The notes below the pieces were generated by a model that worked only from the letters and a program-made list of their open reading frames with translations, did no database searches and was not told the origin of the DNA. Position numbers and translations under genes: made by a program. Of a DNA stretch of 64,000 nt, positions 8,305 to 17,787 are shown in pieces (position 1 is the stretch's first letter; every line of letters begins with the position of its first letter). The stretch comes from DMER64 sp964554535 (GTDB lineage Bacteria; Bacteroidota; Bacteroidia; Bacteroidales; UBA932), in contig CAZKPB010000003.1 of NCBI GenBank assembly GCA_964554535.1, positions 1-64,000 of the forward strand, in the 5' to 3' direction.

Positions 8305-11300
8305 ATGGATATGTATAAAAAAGATAACAAGATTAAAGGCGGTTTCCACAAGATTACCATTGGTCTGGCTTCTCCCGAAGAAATTCTGGAAATGTCACAC
8401 GGTGAAGTCCTCAAGCCCGAGACTGTCAACTACCGTACCTACAAACCGGAACGCGACGGTTTGTTCTGCGAACGCATTTTTGGACCTTCAAAAGACTACG
8501 AATGCCATTGCGGTAAATACAAACGTATCCGTTACCGCGGTATTACCTGCGACCGTTGCGGGGTAGAAGTTACCGAAAAGAAGGTGCGCAGGGAACGTAT
8601 GGGACATATCTCCCTGGTAGTTCCCATTGCCCATATCTGGTATTTCCGTTCCACCCCCAATAAAATCGGATACCTACTGGGAATCCCCTCCAAGAAACTG
8701 GAAGGCATCATCTATTATGAACGTTACGTGGTAATTCAGCCCGGTATCAAGGAACAAGACGGAGTTCACGCTCTGGACCTGCTTACCGAAGACGAATACC
8801 TGGCCATAATGGATACGCTGCCCAAGGAAAACCAGTTGCTGGAAGACAATGACCCCAACAAGTTTGAAGCCGGTATGGGTGCCGAGGCCATCTATAAATT
8901 GCTGTTGCGAGTAAACCTGGACGACCTTTCCTACGAACTGCGCCACAAGGCAGATACCGAAACCTCACAGCAACGCAAGACCGAAGCCCTCAAACGTTTG
9001 AACGTGGTGGAAGCCTTCCGTGAATCACGTGAAATCAACCGTCCCGAATGGATGATTCTGAAAGTGGTTCCGGTGATTCCTCCCGACCTGCGTCCTCTGG
9101 TTCCGCTGGATGGCGGCCGTTTTGCCACCTCTGACTTAAACGACCTGTACCGCAGGGTGATTATTCGCAACAATCGTCTGAAACGACTTATAGAAATCAA
9201 GGCTCCGGAAGTGATTCTGCGTAATGAGAAACGTATGCTTCAAGAAGCTGTGGATTCACTGTTTGATAATTCACGTAAATCCAATGCCGTTAAAACGGAA
9301 GCCAACCGTACCCTCAAGTCATTGTCTGACAGTCTGAAAGGAAAGCAGGGCCGTTTCCGTCAAAACTTGCTGGGTAAACGCGTGGACTACTCGGCCCGTT
9401 CTGTAATTGTGGTGGGTCCCGAGCTGAAAATGCACGAATGCGGACTTCCCAAGGATATGGCTGCCGAGTTGTACAAACCGTTTATCATCCGCAAACTGAT
9501 TGAACGCGGTATTGTTAAGACCGTTAAATCGGCCAAGAAAATCGTGGACCGCAAGGACCCCATGATTTGGGATATTCTGGAAAATGTAATGAAGGGTCAT
9601 CCGGTTTTGTTGAACCGTGCTCCTACTCTACACCGTCTGGGTATCCAGGCTTTCCAGCCCAAATTGATTGAAGGAAAGGCCATCCAGCTCCATCCTCTGG
9701 CTTGTACGGCATTTAACGCCGACTTTGACGGTGACCAGATGGCCGTCCACTTGCCCTTGGGCAACGCCGCCATTCTGGAAGCCCAACTGCTGATGCTGGG
9801 GTCACACAATATTCTGAACCCGGCCAACGGAGCCCCCATCACCGTTCCTTCACAGGATATGGTACTGGGGCTGTATTACATCACCAAGCAGAAAAAGGCG
9901 GCCAAAGGTACCGGAATGACATTCTACGGTCCCGAAGAAGTAATCATTGCCTACAATGAAAAGGCCGTTGAAATGCATACCAAGATCAAAGTCCGCATGC
10001 CCGTGGACTTTATGAACCTGAGCAAGGGTTACCAGTTGGTGGACACTTCAGTGGGCCGTATCATTTTCAATCAGGTGGTTCCCCCCCAGGTAGGCTACAT
10101 CAACGAAGTGTTGACCAAACGTTCTCTGCGCGACATCATCAACCTGGTACTGAAGAAAACGGGGGTTGCCCGCACCTCCCAGTTCCTGGACGACATCAAG
10201 AGCATTGGATACACCATGGCCTACAAAGGCGGTTTGTCCTTCAATCTGGATGACGTAATTGTCCCCAAAGAGAAAACCGACCTTATTGAAAAGGGGTACA
10301 AAGAAGTAGAAGACGTAACCACCAGTTTCAACTACGGTTTGCTGGCCAATAACGAACGTTACAACAAGATATTGGATATCTGGAGTGCCATCAACGTCAA
10401 ATTGACGGATATTCTGGAAAGCCAGTTGAAAGAAGATAAAGAGGGATTCAATCCTATTTATATGATGTTGGACTCCGGAGCCCGTGGTTCCAAAGCCCAG
10501 ATCCGCCAGTTGTCCGGTATGCGTGGTTTGATGGCCAAACCTCAGAAATCCGGATCAACCAGCGCGGAAATCATTGAGAATCCTATCTTGGCCAACTTTA
10601 AGGAAGGGCTGTCCGTATTGGAATACTTCATCTCCACCCACGGTGCCCGCAAAGGTTTGGCCGATACCGCTCTTAAGACGGCAGACGCCGGATACCTCAC
10701 CCGCAGGCTGGTAGACGTTTCTCACGATGTTATCATCAACGAGGAAGACTGCGGCACTTTGCGCGGTCTGGTAGCTACCGCTATCAAAAACAAGGACCAG
10801 GTGGTGGAATCCCTGTACGACCGTATTTTGGGCCGCACCAGCGTACACGATGTATACAACCCGCTCACCGGAGAACTCATAGTAGCCTCGGGCGACGAAA
10901 TCCCCGAAGCCGTTGCCGAGTTGATCTCCTCGCTTCCCATTGAGCATGTGGAAATCCGCAGCGTGCTTACGTGCGAGTCACGTAAGGGTGTTTGCGCCAA
11001 ATGCTACGGCCGCAACCTGGCCACCTCTCGTATGGTGGAAAAGGGAGAAGTGGTGGGCGTTATTGCCGCACAGTCCATTGGAGAGCCCGGTACTCAGCTG
11101 ACTCTGCGTACCTTCCACCAAGGTGGTACTGCCTCCACGCTGGCATCGGACAGTGAAATTGTGGCACGTTATAATGGCCGTCTGGAAATTGACGAACTGC
11201 GCACCCTGTCCAAATTGTCAGAAAAAGGCGAACCTCAGCAAGTTGTCATTGGCCGTACGGCGGAAATGCGCATTGTGGATGTCAATACAGACATCACCTT

Positions 11301-12573
11301 ATCTACCTACAACATTCCTTACGGTGCCATTCTGTATTTCCAGAACGGCGACACCGTAAAAGAAAACGACAAAATTTGCGAGTGGGATGCCTACAATGCC
11401 GTCACCATTGCAGAAATGGACGGTAACATTGCCTTTGACAGTTTGATTGAAGGGGTTACTTACCGCGAAGAAGCTGCCGAAGAATATTCCACACACCGTG
11501 ACAAGGTCATCATTGAAAGCCGAGACAAATCCCGCAACCCGACCCTGCGCATCATGAGCGGTGACGCGGAACTGAAACAATACAACCTGCCCGTGGGCGC
11601 CCACGTAATGGTAAATGAACACCAGAACGTCAAGGCGGGTGACATTATTGTGAAGATTCCCCGCGCCATTGGCAAGTCAAGGGATATCACCGGAGGTCTT
11701 CCGCGTGTTACCGAATTGTTTGAAGCCCGCAACCCGTCAAATCCCGCCATTGTATCGGAAATTGACGGTGAAGTGCTCATGGGCAAGATCAAACGTGGTA
11801 ACCGTGAAATCTCCATCCGTTCCAAGACTGATGAAGAAAAGAAATACCTGGTACCCCTCTCCAAACAGATTCTGGTACAGGAAAATGACTACGTCCGCGC
11901 AGGTATGCCCCTGTCCGACGGGTCAGTATCCCCTACCGATATTCTGGCTATTCAGGGACCCACCAAGGTACAGGAATACATTGTCAACGAAGTCCAGAGC
12001 GTATACCGCAATCAGGGTGTAAAAATCAACGACAAACACTTTGAAGTCATTGTCCGTCAGATGATGCGCAAGGTGGAAATTGTTGACCCGGGTGATACGC
12101 GCTTCCTGCCCGAACAACTGGTTGACAAATGGGAATTCATGCAGGAAAACGACTACATTTTTGACAAGAAGGTGGTCACGGATGCAGGCGATTCCCAGGT
12201 ATTCAAACCGGGACAAATCACCACGGTCCGCAAGCTGAGAGACGAGAACTCAACCCTCAAGCGGAAAGACCTCAAGCTGGTGGAAGCCCACGACGCTATG
12301 CCGGCCACTTCTAACCAGATTCTGCAAGGTATTACACGCGCTGCATTACGTACCAACAGTTTTATGTCAGCCGCCTCGTTCCAGGAAACCACCAAAGTAC
12401 TCTCCGAAGCCGCCATTTTCGGCAAGAGCGATACTTTGGAAGGCTTGAAGGAAAATGTAATTTGCGGTCATCTGATTCCCGCTGGTACCGGTCAACGCGA
12501 ATACGAAGACCTTCTGGTTGCTTCAAAAGCTGACTACGACAAAATGGTTGCCGACAGGCTTATTAGCAAATAA
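8305..12573 (+). CDS. rpoC: DNA-directed RNA polymerase subunit beta-prime
   Basis: This is the beta-prime subunit, which carries the active-site magnesium. The 1422 residues include the N-terminal zinc site (Cys67, Cys69, Cys82, Cys85), the invariant NADFDGD metal-binding loop at about 470-476, and the second zinc site CESRKGVCAKC near residue 893. The trigger-loop region GEPGTQLTLRTFH follows. The alternative Met at residue 3 cannot be excluded as the start. A strong terminator closes the tuf-to-rpoC block 25 bases downstream. Confidence 0.99.
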   Translation: MDMYKKDNKIKGGFHKITIGLASPEEILEMSHGEVLKPETVNYRTYKPERDGLFCERIFGPSKDYECHCGKYKRIRYRGITCDRCGVEVTEKKVRRERMGHISLVVPIAHIWYFRSTPNKIGYLLGIPSKKLEGIIYYERYVVIQPGIKEQDGVHALDLLTEDEYLAIMDTLPKENQLLEDNDPNKFEAGMGAEAIYKLLLRVNLDDLSYELRHKADTETSQQRKTEALKRLNVVEAFRESREINRPEWMILKVVPVIPPDLRPLVPLDGGRFATSDLNDLYRRVIIRNNRLKRLIEIKAPEVILRNEKRMLQEAVDSLFDNSRKSNAVKTEANRTLKSLSDSLKGKQGRFRQNLLGKRVDYSARSVIVVGPELKMHECGLPKDMAAELYKPFIIRKLIERGIVKTVKSAKKIVDRKDPMIWDILENVMKGHPVLLNRAPTLHRLGIQAFQPKLIEGKAIQLHPLACTAFNADFDGDQMAVHLPLGNAAILEAQLLMLGSHNILNPANGAPITVPSQDMVLGLYYITKQKKAAKGTGMTFYGPEEVIIAYNEKAVEMHTKIKVRMPVDFMNLSKGYQLVDTSVGRIIFNQVVPPQVGYINEVLTKRSLRDIINLVLKKTGVARTSQFLDDIKSIGYTMAYKGGLSFNLDDVIVPKEKTDLIEKGYKEVEDVTTSFNYGLLANNERYNKILDIWSAINVKLTDILESQLKEDKEGFNPIYMMLDSGARGSKAQIRQLSGMRGLMAKPQKSGSTSAEIIENPILANFKEGLSVLEYFISTHGARKGLADTALKTADAGYLTRRLVDVSHDVIINEEDCGTLRGLVATAIKNKDQVVESLYDRILGRTSVHDVYNPLTGELIVASGDEIPEAVAELISSLPIEHVEIRSVLTCESRKGVCAKCYGRNLATSRMVEKGEVVGVIAAQSIGEPGTQLTLRTFHQGGTASTLASDSEIVARYNGRLEIDELRTLSKLSEKGEPQQVVIGRTAEMRIVDVNTDITLSTYNIPYGAILYFQNGDTVKENDKICEWDAYNAVTIAEMDGNIAFDSLIEGVTYREEAAEEYSTHRDKVIIESRDKSRNPTLRIMSGDAELKQYNLPVGAHVMVNEHQNVKAGDIIVKIPRAIGKSRDITGGLPRVTELFEARNPSNPAIVSEIDGEVLMGKIKRGNREISIRSKTDEEKKYLVPLSKQILVQENDYVRAGMPLSDGSVSPTDILAIQGPTKVQEYIVNEVQSVYRNQGVKINDKHFEVIVRQMMRKVEIVDPGDTRFLPEQLVDKWEFMQENDYIFDKKVVTDAGDSQVFKPGQITTVRKLRDENSTLKRKDLKLVEAHDAMPATSNQILQGITRAALRTNSFMSAASFQETTKVLSEAAIFGKSDTLEGLKENVICGHLIPAGTGQREYEDLLVASKADYDKMVADRLISK

Positions 12574-12598
12574 CTCATAATTATTTCAAATAATTACC

Positions 12599-12625
12599 AA
12601 TAAGGGCTTCGGCCCTTATTTTTTT
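12599..12625 (+). terminator. Intrinsic terminator after rpoC
   Basis: A perfect 9-bp stem AATAAGGGC/GCCCTTATT with a TTCG tetraloop (12599-12620) is followed by five more Ts. The stem begins 25 bases after the rpoC stop. The korA promoter box begins only 4 bases after the T run, so termination and re-initiation are packed together. Confidence 0.93.
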
Positions 12626-12628
12626 CCA

Positions 12629-12636
12629 TATATTTG
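12629..12636 (+). promoter_or_regulatory. korA promoter -7 box (TATATTTG)
   Basis: An exact match to the Bacteroidetes sigma-ABfr -7 consensus TAnnTTTG lies 46 bases upstream of the korA ATG and directly after the rpoC terminator. No clear -33 TTTG was found at the expected distance. Confidence 0.7.
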
Positions 12637-12682
12637 CCTCTTGAAATAACAAATCGGAATAATTAACAATCTTTTTTCACGT

Positions 12683-14524
12683 ATGCAACATAAAGTAATT
12701 GATGTTCAAGATGTAGTAATTCGTTTCTCCGGAGACTCCGGTGACGGAATGCAGTTGACCGGTACTCTCTTTGCCGATGCATCCGCTTTATTTGGAAACG
12801 ACATTTCTACATTTCCCGATTTCCCGGCTGAAATCAGAGCCCCGCAAGGGTCCATTTCCGGTGTTTCGGGTTTCCAGGTGCACGTGGGGGCCAAAGCGGT
12901 CCACACCCCCGGAGACCACTGTGACGTACTGGTAGCCATGAATCCCGCCGCCCTGCGCGCTAATGTCAAATGGTTGAAACCCACTGCCACCGTAATCGTG
13001 GATATTGACACTTTTGATGAAAAAGGCATTACCAAGGCCGGTTATGCCACCGACGACCCCGTTAAGGAACTGAACCTCCAGGACCGCAATGTCATATTGG
13101 CTCCCATCACCTCACTTACCAAAGAAAGTTTGAAAGACAGCGGTCTGGACCAGAAAACCATTATCCGCTGCAAGAATATGTTTGCACTGGGAATTTGTTT
13201 TTTCATGTACAACAGGCCTCTTGAATATACCAACAGCTATTTTCAAAAGAAATTCAAGAAGAAACCGGAAATGATTGAGATCAACAAAAAGGTCCTTCAA
13301 GACGGTTACAATTATGCCGGGAACATTCACGCCATAGCGGACACTTATACTATCAAGCCCTACCCGCAGGAAAAAGGCACCTACCGCAATATCAACGGGA
13401 ATCAGGCTACTGCGTGGGGGTTGATGGCCGCCTCGGAAAAATCGGGCCGCCCGCTTTTCTGCGGTTCGTACCCCATTACGCCGGCCACGGCTATCCTGGA
13501 AGAACTTGCTGCCCACAAGGAGCTTGGTGTGAAGACGTTACAATGTGAAGATGAAATTGCAGGCATCTGTACTTCCATTGGAGCCGCCTATGCCGGTAAT
13601 CTGGCGGTAACCACTACGTCCGGCCCCGGTTTTTCATTGAAATCGGAAGCCATGGGCTTGGCGCAGATTACCGAACTTCCCTTGGTAATTGTAGACGTGC
13701 AACGTTCGGGCCCCTCAACCGGTATTCCCACCAAAACAGAACAGACAGACCTGAATCAGGCATTATACGGCCGCAACGGGGAATGTCCCATTGCCATCAT
13801 TGCTCCCCACTCTCCCTCACATTGTTTTGATACGGCATTCCAGGCCGGCAAAATGGCGCTGGAACATATGATGCCGGTCATCATACTTTCCGAGGGATTC
13901 CTCGGCAATGGTTCGGAACCCTGGCGAATCCCCGTCATGAAAGACTACCCCCGGATAAACGCGCCCATTATCACCAAACTTGATGCGGACGAGCCCTACT
14001 TCTACCCTTACAAGCGAGACCCCAAGACCCTGGTGCGCCGCTGGGCACTTCCCGGGACTCCCAATCTGGAACACCGCGTGGGAGGTCTGGAAAAGAACCA
14101 TAAGGGAGCCGTTTCTTCCGATCCTCTGGTACACGATGAAATGGTGGCCGAACGCGCCCGCAAAATCGCCCTGGTGGCCAACGAGATTCCCTTGCAGGAA
14201 GTAATCGGCAACGCCTCGGGTGACGTGCTTATGGTGAGCTGGGGCGGCACCTACGGACACCTGCTCAGTGCGTTGGACTATCTGCAGACAGAAGGCAAGA
14301 GCGTAAGTCTGGCCCATTTTGACTACATCAACCCGCTGCCCTCCAACACGGAAGAAATTCTGGGCCGATTCAAAAAAATCATTGTATGCGAGCTGAACAG
14401 CGGCCACTTTGCCAACTACCTGCGCGCCAAATTCCCGCAATTCCAGTACCTGCAATACAACAAGGTACAAGGCCAGCCTTTTATTGTGGCCGATATTGTT
14501 GAAGCTGTTAACATAATACTATAA
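12683..14524 (+). CDS. korA: 2-oxoglutarate (2-oxoacid):ferredoxin oxidoreductase, alpha subunit (gamma-alpha fusion)
   Basis: With KorB this enzyme oxidatively decarboxylates a 2-oxoacid to an acyl-CoA, reducing ferredoxin. It can also run reductively in anaerobes. The 613 residues consist of an N-terminal gamma domain (1-190, VIRFSGDSGDGMQLTGTLFA) fused to the pyrimidine-binding alpha domain (from about 235, with FCGSYPITPATAILEE and the TTTSGPGFSLKSEAMG segment). This fused layout is typical of KorA-type enzymes. The stop codon overlaps the korB start by one base (TAATG), so the subunits are translationally coupled. 2-oxoglutarate is the likely substrate by family resemblance and by the adjacent gdhA; another 2-oxoacid is possible. 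Confidence 0.92.
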   Translation: MQHKVIDVQDVVIRFSGDSGDGMQLTGTLFADASALFGNDISTFPDFPAEIRAPQGSISGVSGFQVHVGAKAVHTPGDHCDVLVAMNPAALRANVKWLKPTATVIVDIDTFDEKGITKAGYATDDPVKELNLQDRNVILAPITSLTKESLKDSGLDQKTIIRCKNMFALGICFFMYNRPLEYTNSYFQKKFKKKPEMIEINKKVLQDGYNYAGNIHAIADTYTIKPYPQEKGTYRNINGNQATAWGLMAASEKSGRPLFCGSYPITPATAILEELAAHKELGVKTLQCEDEIAGICTSIGAAYAGNLAVTTTSGPGFSLKSEAMGLAQITELPLVIVDVQRSGPSTGIPTKTEQTDLNQALYGRNGECPIAIIAPHSPSHCFDTAFQAGKMALEHMMPVIILSEGFLGNGSEPWRIPVMKDYPRINAPIITKLDADEPYFYPYKRDPKTLVRRWALPGTPNLEHRVGGLEKNHKGAVSSDPLVHDEMVAERARKIALVANEIPLQEVIGNASGDVLMVSWGGTYGHLLSALDYLQTEGKSVSLAHFDYINPLPSNTEEILGRFKKIIVCELNSGHFANYLRAKFPQFQYLQYNKVQGQPFIVADIVEAVNIIL

Positions 14525-15540
14525 TGAACTACACGCCGCAAGACTTTAAATCAGACCAGGAAGTGAAGTGGTGCCCGGGCTGTGGCAACCACGCCGTATT
14601 AGCCTCCGTTCAGCGTGCCTTACCCCAAGTATGCGACCTATTGGGCTATTCACACGAACGCTTTGTATTTGTTTCAGGCATTGGATGCTCCTCTCGATTC
14701 CCCTACTATATGAAAACCTACGGATTCCACGGCATACACGGCCGCGCCGCGGCGCTGGCCACCGGAATCAAAGTGGCCAATCCCTATCTTTCCGTATGGG
14801 AAATGACCGGTGACGGAGACTCACTGGCCATTGGCGGGAACCACCTTATCCATGCCATCCGCCGCAACATTGACATCAATATTCTGTTGTTCAACAACCG
14901 TATCTACGGCCTTACCAAAGGACAATACTCTCCCACTTCCAAATGGGGCACGATCTCCAAGACTTCTCCCTTTGGCACGGTGGAACATCCCTTTATTCCG
15001 GGAGCCCTTATTATGGGAGCCCGCGGTACATTCTTTGCACGCACATTGGACGTGGAATTGGGTCTTACCCAGGAATGTCTGGTAGAAGCCGCCAAGCACG
15101 ACGGTACTTCTCTTGTGGAAGTCTTGCAAAATTGCGTTATCTTTAACGACAAGACGCACGCAGAAATCACAGACAAAGAAGTACGGGCCGATCGCACCAT
15201 TGTGCTGCGCCACGGAGAACCCATGATTTTTGGGAAAAACAAAGACAAAGGCCTTATTCTGGACGGAATGCACCTGAAGGCCGTAACTATTGGTGAAAAC
15301 GGCATTACAAAGGATGACATTCTGGTGCACAATGCGGAAGAGGAAAATCACGGTATCCATATGATGCTGTGCGAGATGCAGTGGCCCGAACTTCCCGTTG
15401 CCCTGGGAGTTATCCGCAGGGTAAAAGACCGTACATACGACGATATGGTCCGTGACCAGGTCATAGACATAAGCAAGACATCCCCCATTCACAATATGGA
15501 CCAGCTGATGCATAGCGGGGCCACTTGGGAAGTACAATAA
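14524..15540 (+). CDS. korB: 2-oxoglutarate (2-oxoacid):ferredoxin oxidoreductase, beta subunit
   Basis: This is the thiamine-diphosphate and iron-sulfur subunit of the KorAB enzyme. In 338 residues it shows the cluster-ligand motif WCPGCGNH near the N-terminus, a further GIGCSSRF cysteine, and the thiamine-binding GDGDSLAIGGNH...NN motif (about 98-122). A late Cys in the QNCVIF segment is the expected fourth cluster ligand. It is coupled to korA and followed after 52 bases by gdhA. Together the three genes connect 2-oxoglutarate, succinyl-CoA and glutamate. Confidence 0.93.
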   Translation: MNYTPQDFKSDQEVKWCPGCGNHAVLASVQRALPQVCDLLGYSHERFVFVSGIGCSSRFPYYMKTYGFHGIHGRAAALATGIKVANPYLSVWEMTGDGDSLAIGGNHLIHAIRRNIDINILLFNNRIYGLTKGQYSPTSKWGTISKTSPFGTVEHPFIPGALIMGARGTFFARTLDVELGLTQECLVEAAKHDGTSLVEVLQNCVIFNDKTHAEITDKEVRADRTIVLRHGEPMIFGKNKDKGLILDGMHLKAVTIGENGITKDDILVHNAEEENHGIHMMLCEMQWPELPVALGVIRRVKDRTYDDMVRDQVIDISKTSPIHNMDQLMHSGATWEVQ

Positions 15541-15592
15541 ATGCATATTAATCACAAATTATTCACACCACTAAACTAAAAATTCTGCTATT

Positions 15593-16930
15593 ATGAAAGC
15601 TAGAGAAGTAATGGCTACTCTGGAAGCCAAGTATGGCCACGAAAAAGAGTATCTGCAAGCAGTTCGCGAAGTGTTGGAGTCTGTGGAAGACGTATACAAC
15701 CAACATCCCGAATTTGAAAAAGCTAAAATTGTAGAACGTATGGTTGAACCGGACCGTATCTTCACTTTCCGAGTTACCTGGGTAGACGACAAAGGGGAAG
15801 TACAGATCAACAACGGATATCGCGTTCAATTCAACAACGCTATTGGACCTTACAAAGGCGGTTTACGTTTCCACCGCTCGGTAACTCCTTCTATCCTTAA
15901 ATTCCTGGGCTTTGAACAAATCTTCAAAAACGCGCTTACCACGTTGCCTATGGGTGGCGGTAAAGGCGGTTCTGACTTTGACCCTCGCGGCAAATCAGAC
16001 AATGAAGTGATGCGTTTCTGTCAGGCCTTTATGACCGAACTGTGGCGCAATATTGGCCCCGATACGGACGTTCCCGCCGGAGACATTGGCGTGGGTGCAC
16101 GTGAAATCGGCTACCTGTACGGATGGTACAAAAAACTGGCTCGTGAAAACACCGGCGTTCTTACCGGAAAAGGAATGACTTGGGGCGGTTCTCTGGTTCG
16201 CCCGGAAGCTACCGGTTTTGGAGCCGTTTATTTTGTAGAACATATGCTCCACAGCAAAGGTGACGATATCAAGGGCAAACGCGTAGCCATTTCCGGTTTT
16301 GGCAATGTGGCCTGGGGTGCCGCTACCAAAGCTACCGACTTGGGTGGCAAAGTAGTGACCATTTCCGGTCCCGACGGTTACATCTATGATGAAGCCGGCC
16401 TGGACAAGGAAAAAATTGCCTATATGCTGGAATTGCGTGCCAGCGGCAACGACATTGTAGCTCCTTATGCCGATAAGTTTGCCGGTGCCAAATTCTTTGC
16501 CGGTCACAAACCTTGGGAAGCCAAAGTGGACATTGCCATGCCTTGCGCTACCCAGAACGAGCTCAACGGAGATGACGCCAAAGCATTGATTGCCAATGGT
16601 GTAAAACTTTGCGCAGAAGTTTCCAATATGGGTTGCACCCCGGAAGCCATTGAAGCTTTCCAACACGCCAAGATCAATTTTGCTCCGGGTAAGGCAGTTA
16701 ACGCCGGCGGCGTAGCCACTTCCGGCTTGGAAATGACTCAGAATGCCGCGCACCTGGGCTGGACCGCAGAAGAAGTTGATGCCAAACTGCATCAGATTAT
16801 GGCCAGCATCCACAGTGCCTGCGTGGAACACGGCACACAACCCGACGGATATATCAACTACGTGAAGGGAGCTAACATTGCCGGCTTTATGAAAGTAGCC
16901 CGTGCCTTCCTGGAACAAGGTATAGCCTAA
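15593..16930 (+). CDS. gdhA: Glutamate dehydrogenase
   Basis: This hexameric enzyme interconverts 2-oxoglutarate plus ammonia with glutamate. At 445 residues it belongs to the bacterial ~450-residue family. The catalytic lysine region PMGGGKGGSDFDPRGKSD is at about 122-140, and the Rossmann cofactor motif SGFGNVAWGAA is near 236-246. Nucleotide specificity (NADP or NAD) cannot be read safely. The 52-base gap after korB has no clear promoter box, so it probably shares the korAB transcript. coaW follows after 5 bases. Confidence 0.96.
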   Translation: MKAREVMATLEAKYGHEKEYLQAVREVLESVEDVYNQHPEFEKAKIVERMVEPDRIFTFRVTWVDDKGEVQINNGYRVQFNNAIGPYKGGLRFHRSVTPSILKFLGFEQIFKNALTTLPMGGGKGGSDFDPRGKSDNEVMRFCQAFMTELWRNIGPDTDVPAGDIGVGAREIGYLYGWYKKLARENTGVLTGKGMTWGGSLVRPEATGFGAVYFVEHMLHSKGDDIKGKRVAISGFGNVAWGAATKATDLGGKVVTISGPDGYIYDEAGLDKEKIAYMLELRASGNDIVAPYADKFAGAKFFAGHKPWEAKVDIAMPCATQNELNGDDAKALIANGVKLCAEVSNMGCTPEAIEAFQHAKINFAPGKAVNAGGVATSGLEMTQNAAHLGWTAEEVDAKLHQIMASIHSACVEHGTQPDGYINYVKGANIAGFMKVARAFLEQGIA

Positions 16931-16935
16931 TTACT

Positions 16936-17787
16936 ATGTACCGTCTGGGACTGGACTTTGGATCCACACTTACCAAGATGGTAATGCTCGAGCCTGGGGC
17001 CGCGAATTTTCCGCAGCCTCAGGCAATTTTTCAATATCATACGCCCAAAAACCCGGTGGCTTTTTATCAGGCATTGGGTAAGTTCCTTCAGGAAGAAAAC
17101 ATTCCCCTGAGCAGGATTGATTCCATTTATGCTACCGGGACACACGCCAATCTGGTACAAAACAATATTCTGGGTATTCCCACCACAGTGGTCCCGGAAA
17201 TCAATTCCATTGGCCGAGGCGGACTGGCATTGGCACAAAAGCAAGAAGCTCTGGTGGTCAATATGGGGACCGGAACCACGTTTGTTTACGCTAATAAAGA
17301 CGGATGTCACCACATTGCCGGAAGCGGAGTGGGTGGCGGTACCCTATCCGGCTTGGGCTCTCATATTCTAAACGGAATAAGTGTAAAAGAAATCACCCGA
17401 CTGGCCAAAGAAGGTAATTTAGAAAACGTGGACCTGCTGATGAAAGACGTCACGGACCAGATTTATCCCAACCTGCCTGCAGACCTTACCGCATCCAATT
17501 TTGGCAAGCTGGCCCATCCGTTATATAAAACACAAAGTCCCACGCAGGCCGATGTAGCCCTGGGACTCATTAATCTGGTATTGCAAGTCATAGGCAGTAT
17601 GGCCGTGATGGCATGCAAAACCATTCCCTCCAATAACGTGGTGTGTGTGGGGACACTTACCCGTACCCCACAAATATATCAAATCTACGAAACGTTTTCC
17701 AAAGTGTACGGTCTCCAGTTTACCGTACCGCCGTTTGCCGTATTTGCCACGGCACTGGGTGCGGGAATTACAGGCCCGGTAGCATAG
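16936..17787 (+). CDS. coaW: Type II pantothenate kinase
   Basis: Phosphorylates pantothenate, the first step of CoA synthesis. In 283 residues it shows the actin-like (ASKHA) fold signatures of the eukaryote-like type II family: the N-terminal phosphate loop GLDFGSTLTKMV, the NMGTGTTFV segment (about 110-118), and the GSGVGGGTLSGLG loop (about 130-142). It is 5 bases after gdhA and probably in the korAB-gdhA transcript, logical because KorAB consumes CoA. Its last 34 codons overlap the convergent murI gene by 103 bases. An ASKHA kinase of other specificity is possible but less likely. Confidence 0.85.
   Translation: MYRLGLDFGSTLTKMVMLEPGAANFPQPQAIFQYHTPKNPVAFYQALGKFLQEENIPLSRIDSIYATGTHANLVQNNILGIPTTVVPEINSIGRGGLALAQKQEALVVNMGTGTTFVYANKDGCHHIAGSGVGGGTLSGLGSHILNGISVKEITRLAKEGNLENVDLLMKDVTDQIYPNLPADLTASNFGKLAHPLYKTQSPTQADVALGLINLVLQVIGSMAVMACKTIPSNNVVCVGTLTRTPQIYQIYETFSKVYGLQFTVPPFAVFATALGAGITGPVA

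Noticed and set aside
13817..14470. 217-codon antisense frame in korA
   Set aside because: Shadow of the korA coding frame; no start context or motif.
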